Source: Caulobacter henricii (GTDB taxonomy: Bacteria; Pseudomonadota; Alphaproteobacteria; Caulobacterales; Caulobacteraceae). Taken from it: 64,000 nucleotides of DNA. Positions 1 to 8,388 of this stretch are shown piece after piece. Both the position numbers and the translations under genes were made by a program. Positions within the stretch are counted from its first letter, which is position 1. Each line of letters starts with the position of its first letter. The notes under the pieces are model-generated. The model searched no databases. It saw nothing but the letters and a program-made list of their open reading frames with translations, and was not told the DNA's origin. Where the stretch lies: contig NZ_CP013003.1 in the NCBI RefSeq assembly GCF_001414055.1, positions 29,085 to 93,084 of the forward strand, written 5' to 3'.

Positions 1-550
1 ACAACAACGGCCGCAGCCACTGCGGTTCTTCGATCCATTCCTGCATCTCGACCATGTCGAGCCACCACTCGTCTGACAGGGGCGGAAGCTCCCAACCAAA
101 TCTCAGGAGCTCATCACGCGCGACGAGCAGCGGGCTGCCCTCGGGGCGAATCCTGCGGACAAGCTCTCGCGCCAAGGCTTCGATTCCCTGGCTCGACATG
201 GCCGCTCGGATGTCCGCCAAGGGTGGCGAAAAGCCCAGCACCTCGCCGTAACTGACACCGTGCCAGACCGGCAGGGTGATTTTTCCGTCCTCGCCCATTT
301 CCCGGGCGACCAGCCCCCTGAGCTCGCGCTTGGTCCATCGCTTTTGGAAGAAGGCTTGGCTCAGGACCACGATTCCGAAGCGAGATCCCGCCAGTCCGCG
401 ATCGATTGCCTCGCTGAGGCTGTCGCCCACCTGAAGGCTGAACTCGTCATACCAGACGTCCAGGTCGGAATCGCGGAGCGCCTCGGCCAAAGGCCGCACG
501 AGGTCGTCCTTATCCTCACTGGCATGGCAGATGAAAACGTCGTGCTGCAT
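1..550 (-). CDS. TIR-domain protein, C-terminus cut by window edge
   Basis: The frame stays open from an ATG at 550 down to base 1, so the C-terminus lies outside the window. The first ~130 residues read as a bacterial TIR domain: it opens with HDVFICHASEDK, followed by DVWYDEFSLQVGDSL, RFGIVVLSQAFFQKRW and then KREL. Glu76 in that last motif sits where TIR NADases such as SARM1 carry the catalytic glutamate. After the TIR the chain continues with an acidic, tryptophan-rich stretch (residues ~155-183) that I do not recognise. Known family roles are NAD+ cleavage or signalling in anti-phage systems; the activity here is inferred. It follows a nuclease-like gene on the same strand (gap 551-718). 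In-frame GTG codons lie upstream, but the ATG places the TIR motif at the usual N-terminal position. Confidence 0.85.
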   Translation of the reverse strand, partial: MQHDVFICHASEDKDDLVRPLAEALRDSDLDVWYDEFSLQVGDSLSEAIDRGLAGSRFGIVVLSQAFFQKRWTKRELRGLVAREMGEDGKITLPVWHGVSYGEVLGFSPPLADIRAAMSSQGIEALARELVRRIRPEGSPLLVARDELLRFGWELPPLSDEWWLDMVEMQEWIEEPQWLRPLL

Positions 551-718
551 CGGTGCAGCTTGGCGCGAAAAGCTGGCCACCGCCACCGTTGGTCGTTGAG
601 GACGCCTCGGTGCAAACCGCCGTCGCTCAGCCGACGAACTTGACGGGGATCCTGGGCAAGCATCAGCACCCACCTTGGGGTGGTGATTGGGCAGACCAGA
701 TACTGGCCGAGCGCGCGG

Positions 719-1387
719 CTATTCCGGCTTTTGCCATCGCGGCTCAACCTGGCCGAACTCGAAGCGAGCAGACCGTGACTTGTCGTAGGCGTCGCGTGTC
801 CGTTTGCCGACGCCGACCTTCGCCTCATCGGCAGGAACGCGCCCATCGTACATCCCGAGGACGCGGCAGAACGGGTCGCTAAACGTGTTGTAGGCCTCCC
901 GAAAAGCCGGTTGCTCTTCTTGGCCTTCCTCCATTGGCGCGCGTGGGCCCCGGCCGACGCAGATCATAATGTCCGAGCCGACGGCGATGTCCATGAACCC
1001 CAGACGGCCCACCATCAGCGACATTAGACTGCACAGGCCATCTTCCACCATGGGGTCGAAGAGATAGACCTGCTCGGCGAAGTCGGGAGGGCCAACTGCC
1101 AAAAGAACCTGGCAACCAGAGACCATGGCAAGTTCTGCGCAGCGCTGTCGTTCCTCGTCTGTGGGCTCTGTACCCTTGATTTCGAGCCACACATCACGTC
1201 GATCGACCCAAGCGGGGAGCTTGAAATCCCTGAGCCGAAAGTCCGGCAGGTATGGGCCTGACGTTAAGAGCAGGCCCTCGGGCTCGTAGTCGAACTGGAC
1301 ACCCAGTGCTTCGAGGAAGACGGCCCACAGCGCCTCGGTGCGCGAGCGGAACCGATAGCCTTTCCAGATTGTCTCGATCGCCTTCAA
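719..1387 (-). CDS. PD-(D/E)XK nuclease-like protein
   Basis: A 222-residue protein. I start it at a TTG at 1387 because a strong ribosome site (GGGGAGGG) lies just upstream and the family typically opens with KAIET-x-KGYRFRSRTEA. The ATG at 1414 has no such site. Glu18, the pair Pro48-Asp49 (YLPDF) and Glu69-x-Lys71 (WLEIKG) form a textbook PD-(D/E)XK nuclease core. The remaining ~150 residues are not recognised. It is coded just upstream of, and in the same direction as, the TIR gene, so the two may form a small defence-type operon; the co-function is inference. The CoiA-like gene is divergent from it. Confidence 0.75.
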   Translation of the reverse strand: MKAIETIWKGYRFRSRTEALWAVFLEALGVQFDYEPEGLLLTSGPYLPDFRLRDFKLPAWVDRRDVWLEIKGTEPTDEERQRCAELAMVSGCQVLLAVGPPDFAEQVYLFDPMVEDGLCSLMSLMVGRLGFMDIAVGSDIMICVGRGPRAPMEEGQEEQPAFREAYNTFSDPFCRVLGMYDGRVPADEAKVGVGKRTRDAYDKSRSARFEFGQVEPRWQKPE

Positions 1388-1530
1388 GTGGCCCTCCCCT
1401 GTCCAACGCCGCATAGTTCAATGTGACGTTGGGCTTGGCCAGGCGAGAAACGATATGATTGCGACAGAATGGGTCGCACACTACGCGCAATCGTCTGGCG
1501 CGGCGGTCCGACGCAGCGCAGGATTTGTTC

Positions 1531-3441
1531 GTGGCGCGTCTGAATCACGATCACAGCCCTTGGCGGCGGGGAACAGTTCGGCTGGCCTTCGGCCAGACGG
1601 CCGAGGGCCGCATCGTCTCGATCCGCGACGTGGTCAGCGGGCGCGCCTGCGGTTGTTTCTGTCCGGCCTGCGAGGAGCCGCTGATCGCCCGCAAGTCTGG
1701 CGGGCGGCCAAGGTCGCGGGCGGATCACTTCGCCCATGCGCGGGATGGCGCCTGCGTCGGCGCTCTGGAGACCGCCCTCCACAAGCTGGCCAAGCAGATC
1801 CTCACCGATGCGCTGGGCGTGACCTTGCCGGCCATCGCCGCCGAGCACGAGGGGGTGCGCCGTCAGAGCCACGGCGCCAAGCATCAGGTGTTCGAGTCCG
1901 GGGCGGCGGAAGTGGCCCTTCCCGGGGTCGTCGCCGACGTCGTCCTGCGCCGGGGCGAGCGCGCGCTGATCGTCGAGATCCTGGTCACCCATGCCTCCGA
2001 CGCCGAGAAGATCGCCAGGATCCGTGGCCTGGAAACCTCGGCCATCGAGATCGATCTTTCGAAGCTGTCGCGCCGCGCCGATCCCGAGACCGTGTCCGAG
2101 GCGGTGTTGGTCAGCGCGCCGCGCAAGTGGCTATTCAACCCCGCCCAGGATGCGGTCGAGGCGCAGGTGACCCTCATCCTGGCCGAAAGAGCCGAAGCCG
2201 CCCGCCAGAGGGTCCTGCGCCAGGCTCAGACCCTGGTCGGCCACTGGGCCGCCCTCCCCGATCCCGAGGACGGAACCAACCTCCCGGCCGTCCGTGGCGC
2301 GCTCGCCCAGATCGAGGCCTTGGGGCTTTCGGTCCATGTCGGCGCCCGCGTCGCCAAAGGGGAAAAGGCGTTGAACGTTTCGCCCAAGGCTTGGCAGGCC
2401 ATCGTCCTCAAGACGCTGGTGATCGACCAGCAGCCCTGGTTCGGGCGTCCCGGCCTGTCGATCGCGGCCTTGCGCGACTGCCTCGAGCGCCAGGGTTTCC
2501 TGCCGCCCCTGTTCAAGGCTCAGCGCGGCGCCGACCTAATCGGCGCGGCCCGCGCGCTGGCGCCGGACTTCAACACCCCCACCGGCCTAATCGGCGCCTA
2601 CGTGCGCGGCCTGCAGAAGGCGGGGCTGGCCGAGGCCGACGACGACCTCTGGCGCGCGCCTATGAAGGTCCGCCAGCAGATCGTCCAGCAGGCCCGCGAG
2701 GCGCGCGAACGCCAGAACCGGATCGACGACCTGCAGGCGCGCCTGGACGATATCCTCAAGCGCGCGGGACCTGAGGGCGAAGGCTTCGACCGCGAAGCCT
2801 GGCTCGGCCGAGCCGGGCGAGCCAGGTCCCCGCCCCTGTCGGTGGCAGCGAGCGGCGGCCCGGCCTGGAGCGAACTCAAGGCGGCTTTCGGGCTGATCGG
2901 CGACGCCTTATGGGCTTACGATGCCGCCGTGGACGTGATGGGCCTGCCGCTGCGGCCGGCGCTGGAGCGCGCCGAACAGGCGCGAAAGGACGCGGCCGAG
3001 CGGCGGCGCCTGGCGGCCGAGGTCGCCGCGCTGGCGGCGGCGGACGATCGCGAGCAGCGGTTTCGGACGGCGGCCCGGGCCACTTACGGCGCCGATGCGG
3101 AGGCCTGGATGACGGGCCTGGCGCCGCCCGCGAACCTGTCGACCCGTCTGGAGCTGGTGCGGTCTAGTCCCGCGCACCTCCAGGCGGCGCTGGAGGCGCT
3201 GGACCGGCGGGTGGCCCAGCAGCGCCGCGAGGAGGCCCAGAGGGTCATGGCGCAGGAGGCGCTCGCCGACCTGTGGGAGGCGGCGTGCGCCGAACACGGC
3301 GAGGACTGGGCCAAAACCTTTGTCAGCAACCCCGATCCGCGGCTGGGCGGCCGCCGGCCCCGGGAGGTCTGCGTCGACCCGGTCAGCCTGAAGATGTGTC
3401 TGGCGCTAGTGCGTCCGCAGCGCGCCGACCGTCGGGGTTGA
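1531..3441 (+). CDS. Large CoiA-like nuclease-domain protein
   Basis: About 636 residues from a GTG at 1531, chosen because an AGGA lies 8 bases upstream; the frame is open back to a TTG at 1459. The N-terminus has a Cys-rich knuckle (C40, C42, C44-x2-C47) and the DHFAH motif at residues 65-69, as in CoiA-like proteins. These precede a restriction-endonuclease-fold core with Asp136 and Glu149 (VADVVL, then IVEILVTHA). The C-terminal ~400 residues are long charged helices rich in Arg, Ala and Glu, probably coiled coil (e.g. ERQNRIDDLQARLDDILKRA). CoiA proteins act in DNA uptake and recombination, but plasmid relatives are uncharacterised, so I call only the fold. It is single-gene, divergent from the nuclease at 719-1387 and convergent with the gene at 3501-4160. 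Confidence 0.7.
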   Translation: MARLNHDHSPWRRGTVRLAFGQTAEGRIVSIRDVVSGRACGCFCPACEEPLIARKSGGRPRSRADHFAHARDGACVGALETALHKLAKQILTDALGVTLPAIAAEHEGVRRQSHGAKHQVFESGAAEVALPGVVADVVLRRGERALIVEILVTHASDAEKIARIRGLETSAIEIDLSKLSRRADPETVSEAVLVSAPRKWLFNPAQDAVEAQVTLILAERAEAARQRVLRQAQTLVGHWAALPDPEDGTNLPAVRGALAQIEALGLSVHVGARVAKGEKALNVSPKAWQAIVLKTLVIDQQPWFGRPGLSIAALRDCLERQGFLPPLFKAQRGADLIGAARALAPDFNTPTGLIGAYVRGLQKAGLAEADDDLWRAPMKVRQQIVQQAREARERQNRIDDLQARLDDILKRAGPEGEGFDREAWLGRAGRARSPPLSVAASGGPAWSELKAAFGLIGDALWAYDAAVDVMGLPLRPALERAEQARKDAAERRRLAAEVAALAAADDREQRFRTAARATYGADAEAWMTGLAPPANLSTRLELVRSSPAHLQAALEALDRRVAQQRREEAQRVMAQEALADLWEAACAEHGEDWAKTFVSNPDPRLGGRRPREVCVDPVSLKMCLALVRPQRADRRG

Positions 3442-3500
3442 TTTTGCCCGATGTGCTGTGGGTGGGCGCGAATGTGGTTCCGAAATGACTTCAGCGTGGC

Positions 3501-4160
3501 CTAGCGAGACAACGCCTCCTGGATTTGATCTTGGCCCCATCGGGCGTCGATGAAGGGACAGCGATAGCAAGGCCCGGTGTGCTCGACCTCGGCGTCGTCG
3601 AAGAAAATTCGCGCATACTGGTGGTGGCTCTCAGGAATGATCAGGAAGGCGACGTCATCGAGGCCGAAGTTCAGGTGGCCGATCTTGCGCCACTCCCGCT
3701 CCCACTCGAAGAAGTAGCTGCCGCCGGCGCCGGGTGCGTCGACGAACGGCACGATCAACCAGATGGGGTGGGCGGCGTCGCCCGCGCCCTGCGCCATCAG
3801 CGCCTCGAATGGGACCGTTAGGCCGCCGGCCGCATAGGCGTAGAGGATCGGGTTGCCACCGTTGGCGATGACGAAATCCTTACGGAAGACGATCCCATGC
3901 TCGGATTGGCGGCGCGAGGCCAAGCGTGACAGCTGGTGGAGCGGAACCTCTGAGAAGCAGACCATGTCATGACGCACGCTCAAAGGGGCGCGCGCGCGGC
4001 CGACTCCGAAGGGATTTCGCGCCTCAATGCGTCCGGACGCCAGGATGCTGATAATGTTGGAGTAGGCGTCGCTTCCCTCCGTAGACTTGGCGAAGTGCGA
4101 CACATAGTCGGACATATCCCCCCAACCGGGGTTGTTAGCGCGGAAGACGGGAATGGCCAT
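3501..4160 (-). CDS. AbiGi-like putative phage-resistance protein
   Basis: A 219-residue soluble protein. The pattern SDYVSHFAKS, IISILASGRIEA, VCFSEVPLHQL, GIVFRKDFVIANGGNPILYAYA and FFEWEREWRKIGHL resembles the AbiGi / DUF2971-like group, annotated as the antitoxin part of abortive infection AbiG. I see no AbiGii partner next door. The ATG at 4160 has GGAGCG seven bases upstream; a second Met at residue 16 (MSDYV) is possible. Function in phage defence is inferred from family naming and from the surrounding TIR, HEPN-motif and AbiE genes. A GC-rich dyad (GGGGGAA/TTCCCCC, around 4232-4247) lies in its upstream region. Confidence 0.55.
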   Translation of the reverse strand: MAIPVFRANNPGWGDMSDYVSHFAKSTEGSDAYSNIISILASGRIEARNPFGVGRARAPLSVRHDMVCFSEVPLHQLSRLASRRQSEHGIVFRKDFVIANGGNPILYAYAAGGLTVPFEALMAQGAGDAAHPIWLIVPFVDAPGAGGSYFFEWEREWRKIGHLNFGLDDVAFLIIPESHHQYARIFFDDAEVEHTGPCYRCPFIDARWGQDQIQEALSR

Positions 4161-4256
4161 GGGCGCTCCGGCAAACAGGGGTCAACGTCTTGATCGCGCG
4201 GTTTTTTCCGCGATCTGGGAGCCAGACGGCCGGGGGAAGGTTCCCCCACGCAACCC

Positions 4257-4286
4257 TTGACGCCACCAGAGTCGCTACCATATAGA
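4257..4286 (+). promoter_or_regulatory. Sigma-70-like promoter for a short transcript
   Basis: TTGACG (4257-4262) and TATAGA (4281-4286) are separated by 18 bases. This is close to consensus and unusual in such GC-rich DNA. No convincing reading frame follows; a rho-independent terminator ends about 75 bases downstream. Confidence 0.5.
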
Positions 4287-4292
4287 AATCAT

Positions 4293-4365
4293 GTCTAGGC
4301 CGAGCGGAGCGCAAGCACTGTCTCGATCGGAAGGGCCCCCGTCGTCAAGACGGGGGCTTTTCTTT
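4293..4365 (+). ncRNA. Possible ~73-nt small RNA
   Basis: The interval between the promoter at 4257-4286 and the terminator hairpin at 4335-4357 would give a transcript of about 73 nt. It lies between two leftward genes and touches the 3' end of the HTH gene at 4364-4783 only by its last bases. A 34-codon frame starting ATGTCTAGG crosses the terminator, so I do not think it is coding. Target and role are unknown. Confidence 0.35.
4335..4365 (+). terminator. Rho-independent terminator
   Basis: GCCCCCGTC and GACGGGGGC form a perfect 9-bp stem around a GTCAA loop, followed by TTTTCTTT. The T-run is only on the + strand, so it serves a rightward transcript, not the leftward genes on either side. 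Confidence 0.7.
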
Positions 4366-4783
4366 ACTCGGGCTGCTCTGAAGCGCGACGCTTGAAAGCT
4401 TCTGGATACGCGTCCCCGAGACGACGGACCACTTCAGCGACACCGCTCACGTCATACTCATTACTTGCTCGACCCTTGTTTGAGCCGAACCGCGCCTTGC
4501 GCTTCAAGTATTCCTTTGCCTCCAAGCTCGACAGCGCCCGCTGAACCTGCCGCGGACTGAGGCCGGCGCGCTTGCCAATGGTCGCCTTGCTAGGAAAAGG
4601 CATCTTATCGGCCGACCACCAAGCCGCGAGCAGCTGCAATAACACCACCATCTCGGTTGGCGAGATTTGCCGCGCCTCGCCGACGAACTGATTTATACTC
4701 AGAAGATGGTTGGGCAGGACGGTGAACCCTGCGGCTGTCGCCGCCTCTCCCCACTTCTGCTGCGTCCTGGCCACGCCGTCCAT
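4364..4783 (-). CDS. Winged-helix/HTH protein
   Basis: About 139 residues from an ATG at 4783, preferred because AGGGTG precedes it; an ATG at 4834 in the same frame has no ribosome site. The centre (residues ~50-100) reads as a winged helix: SPTEMVVLLQLLAAWW, then PSKATIGKRAGLSPRQVQRALSSLEAKEYL and KRKARF. This layout, with recognition helix and wing, is typical of GntR- or DnaD-like plasmid and phage replication regulators. The C-terminal tail is charged. No partner gene identifies its target. Regulatory DNA binding is a reasonable but general inference. Confidence 0.65.
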   Translation of the reverse strand: MDGVARTQQKWGEAATAAGFTVLPNHLLSINQFVGEARQISPTEMVVLLQLLAAWWSADKMPFPSKATIGKRAGLSPRQVQRALSSLEAKEYLKRKARFGSNKGRASNEYDVSGVAEVVRRLGDAYPEAFKRRASEQPE

Positions 4784-4992
4784 TGCTACACCCTGAGCCT
4801 TCCGTGTCCCCGATATAGGGCCATTTCCGTCCATAGACCAGGGGTCAAATCCGTCTCCCTAATCAGACGCACTGAATATCCATACACAGATAACCAAACA
4901 CACTTATGGCCCGCGACGGATTTTCCCGGTGGAGGTGCAAAAAGTGCAAAGCGGCGCCTTGCATCGAGCTCGCGCCATCCCTATTCTTCGAC

Positions 4993-5020
4993 TTGAGGGG
5001 CGCTCCGCTCGGTCTAGACA
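4993..5020 (+). promoter_or_regulatory. Putative promoter of the small-protein pair
   Basis: TTGAGG (4993-4998) and TAGACA (5015-5020) with a 16-base spacer precede the gene at 5067. A direct repeat GGGGCGCTCC occurs at 4997-5006 and again at 5025-5034, straddling the likely start site. It could be a regulator target. Evidence is from motif spacing only. Confidence 0.35.
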
Positions 5021-5066
5021 ACCTGGGGCGCTCCTCTCTTTGAAACCAAGAGACGGAGAAGACCTC

Positions 5067-5246
5067 ATGTCTGAATCTAAGATCTACAAGCCGGGCCAAA
5101 CGGCTCCGGCCTCGGGCCAGTACGAAATCGTGGGGCCGCGCGGCGGCGCCACCGGCGTCGAGCGGACGGTCGTGCGGGGCGAACCCCTGCCGCCGACCCG
5201 CCAGTCCGGTCAGGGCTTCAAGCTCGTCGACCGCACCAAGCACTGA
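5067..5246 (+). CDS. YjzC-like small protein
   Basis: A 59-residue protein beginning MSESKIYKPGQTAPASGQYE, with GGAGAAG six bases before the ATG. The opening YKPGQ-x-AP-x-SGxYE and the closing FKLVDRTKH resemble the YjzC family, small proteins of unknown function often linked to stress. It has no membrane segment or Cys. A second small gene follows at 5323, probably in the same transcript, ending at the terminator at 5645-5680. Confidence 0.7.
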   Translation: MSESKIYKPGQTAPASGQYEIVGPRGGATGVERTVVRGEPLPPTRQSGQGFKLVDRTKH

Positions 5247-5322
5247 CCCAACAGGACGCGCCGCCGAGCCTCAGGGCTTAGGCGGCGTTGTCCGTTCCCC
5301 TCCCCCGAAATACGAGACTCTC

Positions 5323-5616
5323 ATGCCCAGCTTCACCACGCGCGTCGAACTGCACGGCGCCCAACCCAGCGACTACGAAACCCTTCACGAGCGTATGGGG
5401 AGCCATGGCTTCTACCGCGCGATCGCCGGCCTCGGCGCTGACGGAAAGCCTCACACCTACGCGCTCCCGACGGCCGAGTATGACTTCATCGGCGACGGCA
5501 CCGCCGCGACGGTCCGCGACCTGGCCAAGCGCGTCGCCGACGGCGTGCGTCCCGACGCTTGGGTCTTCGTGACCAAGGGCGAAGAGCGCGCCTGGATCAC
5601 CACGGTGCTGAACTAG
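5323..5616 (+). CDS. DUF2622/GhoS-like small protein
   Basis: A 97-residue protein. The pattern FTTRVELHGAQPSDYETLH, then HGFYRAI, then YALPTAEYDFIGDG and a closing VTKGEERAW matches the DUF2622 family, which includes GhoS, the endoribonuclease antitoxin of type V system GhoTS. No GhoT-like membrane peptide is adjacent, so a toxin-antitoxin role is not supported here. It lies 76 bases behind the YjzC-like gene and ahead of a strong terminator. Confidence 0.65.
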   Translation: MPSFTTRVELHGAQPSDYETLHERMGSHGFYRAIAGLGADGKPHTYALPTAEYDFIGDGTAATVRDLAKRVADGVRPDAWVFVTKGEERAWITTVLN

Positions 5617-5644
5617 CCCCTTACACCGACACCACGCGCACCAG

Positions 5645-5680
5645 ACGCCTCCGGACGCGGCCAGCCTCCGGAGGCGTTTT
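5645..5680 (+). terminator. Rho-independent terminator
   Basis: ACGCCTCCGG and CCGGAGGCGT form a 10-bp stem with a 13-base loop, followed by TTTT. It closes the rightward pair of small genes, and also separates them from the convergent gene at 5698-6744. Confidence 0.7.
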
Positions 5681-5697
5681 GCGTTCAGGCCGTCGCG

Positions 5698-6744
5698 TCA
5701 GCGCGAATCCATCATCACGTCTTCCATGTGCTGGTTCCAGCCGTGCATATCCTCGATCGGCTCGGCCATGAACGCGTCGAGCCCCTCGATCTGACGGATC
5801 ACGCGATCGAACCGCTCGAACGCCTTGAGTCCCAACGTCTCCCGGCCGACCGCCCTGGACTGCTTGCGCCAAAGGTCGAAGGGGCGCTTGGGATAGGCCG
5901 GCTTCCAGCCCGGCAGAAGCCTGGCGTTCGCCTCGACCATGATCGGCAGGCCTCGCGCCAGGGACAGCATCTCTTCGTCGATGGGACGTTCGGGCAGGCC
6001 TGCGCGTCGAAGGGCCCGGTTCTCTTCGCGTCGCTTCTTCAGGACCGCCGCCACCGTGTCGTGCTCGAGCTGGACGCGCCGAAGGGTCTCGTCCGGATCG
6101 TCCTTGCCGCTGCGCCCCCCGGCGATGATCTTGAAGTCGGTCTCGCAAAGGTCGATACGGGTCAGGAGATGGGCCTGGAAGGCGCCCGGTATGTTCCGGG
6201 ACGGCGGCAGGGCCGCGAGCAGGCGCCCGGCGAGATCGCCGATGCTGACCTTGTTCCTGTAGCGCGTGTTGGTCTCCAACTCCGGCAGCAGGCGACGGGC
6301 CGAATCGTCCAACAGGGACGGTTCCCACTGAAGGTGACGCTCCGCCAGCAGCAATCCCGGCATCAGGCCGACGGTCAGCTCGTAGTAGAGGCGCGCCAAG
6401 TCGCCGACGACCGGGTCGTCGCGCAGGCCCACATGGTAGAGCTGATTGCGGTGGCGGTGGAACGTCGCCGCCGCCTGGGCCTGGTCCTGAGGGACATGGC
6501 CCAGGGCGCGAAGGACCGCGATCTTGGCGTTGAAGTCCTGACCGCGCAGGTCCGCGCGCTGGCCGGCCGCCAGGGCCTTGCCCTGGGACCTGTAGGTCAG
6601 GATGTCCTCGGCCTTTCGGTGGCACATCAGCTCCAGGGCGTTGTCGACCAGGATCAGGGCGATGCGACCACTGACCGGGCGAACATCGGCCAGCTCTCGA
6701 CCGGCCCGATCGAGTTGCTCGGCCACGGGGATCACGACCCTCAT
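5698..6744 (-). CDS. Unrecognised protein with a HEPN-type motif
   Basis: A 348-residue, mostly helical soluble protein that I cannot assign to a named family. Residues 99-104 (RNQLYH) match the R-x4-6-H active-site motif of HEPN ribonucleases, including the polar Asn after the Arg. An upstream helix (ALILVDNALELMCHRKAEDIL) resembles the first HEPN helix. The C-terminal half is Arg-rich with predicted long helices. HEPN proteins are frequent RNases in defence and toxin systems, so an RNase role is possible but inferred from a short motif. It follows the primase-like gene on the same strand after ~150 bases (6745-6894, where I see no feature) and is convergent with the small genes on the other side. 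Confidence 0.6.
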   Translation of the reverse strand: MRVVIPVAEQLDRAGRELADVRPVSGRIALILVDNALELMCHRKAEDILTYRSQGKALAAGQRADLRGQDFNAKIAVLRALGHVPQDQAQAAATFHRHRNQLYHVGLRDDPVVGDLARLYYELTVGLMPGLLLAERHLQWEPSLLDDSARRLLPELETNTRYRNKVSIGDLAGRLLAALPPSRNIPGAFQAHLLTRIDLCETDFKIIAGGRSGKDDPDETLRRVQLEHDTVAAVLKKRREENRALRRAGLPERPIDEEMLSLARGLPIMVEANARLLPGWKPAYPKRPFDLWRKQSRAVGRETLGLKAFERFDRVIRQIEGLDAFMAEPIEDMHGWNQHMEDVMMDSR

Positions 6745-6894
6745 GGCTGTCCCCCGGGGACATGCGAGAGCCGGCCGCCGGAGGCCAAAAAATTTTGCCG
6801 AATGGTGTTTTTGAAGGCCCGCCGACGATTTTCAGCGCTGAAGCGTCCTGATGGACCGGGAAATCGGCCGGTCGAGCTCACTTGCGAGACCGTA

Positions 6895-8355
6895 CTAGAG
6901 ACGCTGCAGTTCGGCCAGCAAGGCCGGCTCGGTAGGGGGGCGGTGGATACCTATTGGTACGATTTCCACCATTTTGAGAACAGCTGCGGCCCGAATCTGG
7001 AACAAAGCGCGAGAACGGTGAAGGCCCCGTCGCTTCTCCGGCAGGCGCTCGATCAGGCCGGCGGCCTGGAGGCGATCACGCGCCCTGACGATCCTGGACC
7101 TGGTCCAGCCGCCGAAAGGTCCGCCAACCCTCAGCGACATGCCCTCGGCGCTGATCGGCGCGGCTGACGCATCAGCGCCCCAGACACCCACCATGAAGGC
7201 CAGAAGGGCCAGAGCCGAGGCGTCGCCGCCGAGCGCGTTGAAGGCGCGGGTGAACGAGACGGCGGAGACCAGGAGGTCGGCCAGGCGATAGCGCGGGACA
7301 TTGCCACGCCCTTTGCCGCCGGCCGTGACGAGGCGAAGGATCTTGCGGTCGACGAGGCCCTTGATGGCCGCCTTGGCGTCATGAACCTTCCAGCCAGGAA
7401 TGGCCGAGGCCAGACGAACGGGCGAAAGGTCGAGGTCCTCAAGATCGAATGGACCCTGGCTCAGCCAACCCCACAAGAACAGGCTGCGGACATCGCGCCC
7501 GAGCAACCTGAGCACACCGCGAATGTGATGGTCCCGGGGCGGGGGCGGACGATTGACGCCCGACACCGTTCGCGCCCAGGCGCTCCTGGCCACCTTTTCG
7601 ACCTCTGCGTCGTCGAGGGGCGGAACGCAGAGCGCCGTGTTCACACCCGCGAGCTGGTCGGCCAGGGCCAGCAGGCCTTGATCGACATCGCCGTGCCGAC
7701 GGCGGATCGCGTGGGCGTCGCGGCAGGCGACCTGGAACAGGGTGGGGTTGCGTGTCCCTTCCAGGATTGGCGCCGCCGCGAGGATGATCGCTGGCTCGCC
7801 ACGCCTACGAAAGCCTCGAACCTGGCCGCGCGGCCGTTCGACCAGGTCGCTATAGGCTCGCTCGCTCAGACGAGGCAGACGCTGCAGCCGATAGAGGAAC
7901 TCGGCGATCGGCGCGTCACCCTCGTAGTCGACGAGGGAGTAAACGCCATCGGCATGCTCCGACCCCGGCAGGAGGATGTAGTCCCCCGGACCGGCTCCTT
8001 GAACATCGAAGCCGGCGCCGCCGGGATGTTTGACGCCGGCGCGCTCGCCCGTGGGGTCGGCGTAATACCAATGCTCGCCGCGGCGGGTGCGGACGCGCAG
8101 CGGCGTCGGATCCAGGATCGCCTCGAACCGAGCCAAGGAGTCTGGGTCATCGGCGTCGGGAACCACCAGGCGCTCGCGCGCGGTCGGCAAGCCCAGATTG
8201 GCTGTCGGGAACTGCTCCGCCCAGCGCTGCGTCGTCGCCGCGCAGGGCCGCCCCTTGTTCCATTTGCTCACACGGGGTCGCTTTCCATCCGCCGGGAAGG
8301 GATGGACGCCGCCAGCACGGTAGTCAGCGATCAGTCGTTCGTAGGGACCGGTCAT
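6895..8355 (-). CDS. Bifunctional DNA primase/polymerase (Prim-Pol) protein
   Basis: A 486-residue protein. The N-terminal ~190 residues form an archaeo-eukaryotic-type prim-pol domain: the opening GGVHPFPADGKRP-x-SKW, catalytic Asp67 and Asp69 in VVPDADD, a RTRRGEHWYY strand, and GFDVQGAGPGDYILLPGSEH around residues 115-134. A primase C-terminal (PriCT-like) helical domain follows at ~residues 195-270, with the motif ILEGTRNPTLFQVAC. The last ~200 residues hold winged-helix-like segments. Such proteins prime plasmid or phage replication. The plasmid already has an RPA initiator, so this may support lagging-strand priming or come from a phage-like island. It is the middle of three leftward genes. 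Confidence 0.8.
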   Translation of the reverse strand: MTGPYERLIADYRAGGVHPFPADGKRPRVSKWNKGRPCAATTQRWAEQFPTANLGLPTARERLVVPDADDPDSLARFEAILDPTPLRVRTRRGEHWYYADPTGERAGVKHPGGAGFDVQGAGPGDYILLPGSEHADGVYSLVDYEGDAPIAEFLYRLQRLPRLSERAYSDLVERPRGQVRGFRRRGEPAIILAAAPILEGTRNPTLFQVACRDAHAIRRRHGDVDQGLLALADQLAGVNTALCVPPLDDAEVEKVARSAWARTVSGVNRPPPPRDHHIRGVLRLLGRDVRSLFLWGWLSQGPFDLEDLDLSPVRLASAIPGWKVHDAKAAIKGLVDRKILRLVTAGGKGRGNVPRYRLADLLVSAVSFTRAFNALGGDASALALLAFMVGVWGADASAAPISAEGMSLRVGGPFGGWTRSRIVRARDRLQAAGLIERLPEKRRGLHRSRALFQIRAAAVLKMVEIVPIGIHRPPTEPALLAELQRL

Positions 8356-8388
8356 CGAGCGGCTATCTTGCGATTGTCGAGTACCCGA

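Noticed and set aside
4863..5243. Leftward 126-codon frame opposite the YjzC-like gene
   Set aside because: The + strand gene at 5067-5246 has a ribosome site and family similarity; this frame is its antisense shadow with atypical composition.
5621..6763. 380-codon leftward frame covering the HEPN-motif gene
   Set aside because: Pro/Arg/Gly-rich out-of-frame shadow of the gene at 5698-6744, which has normal composition.
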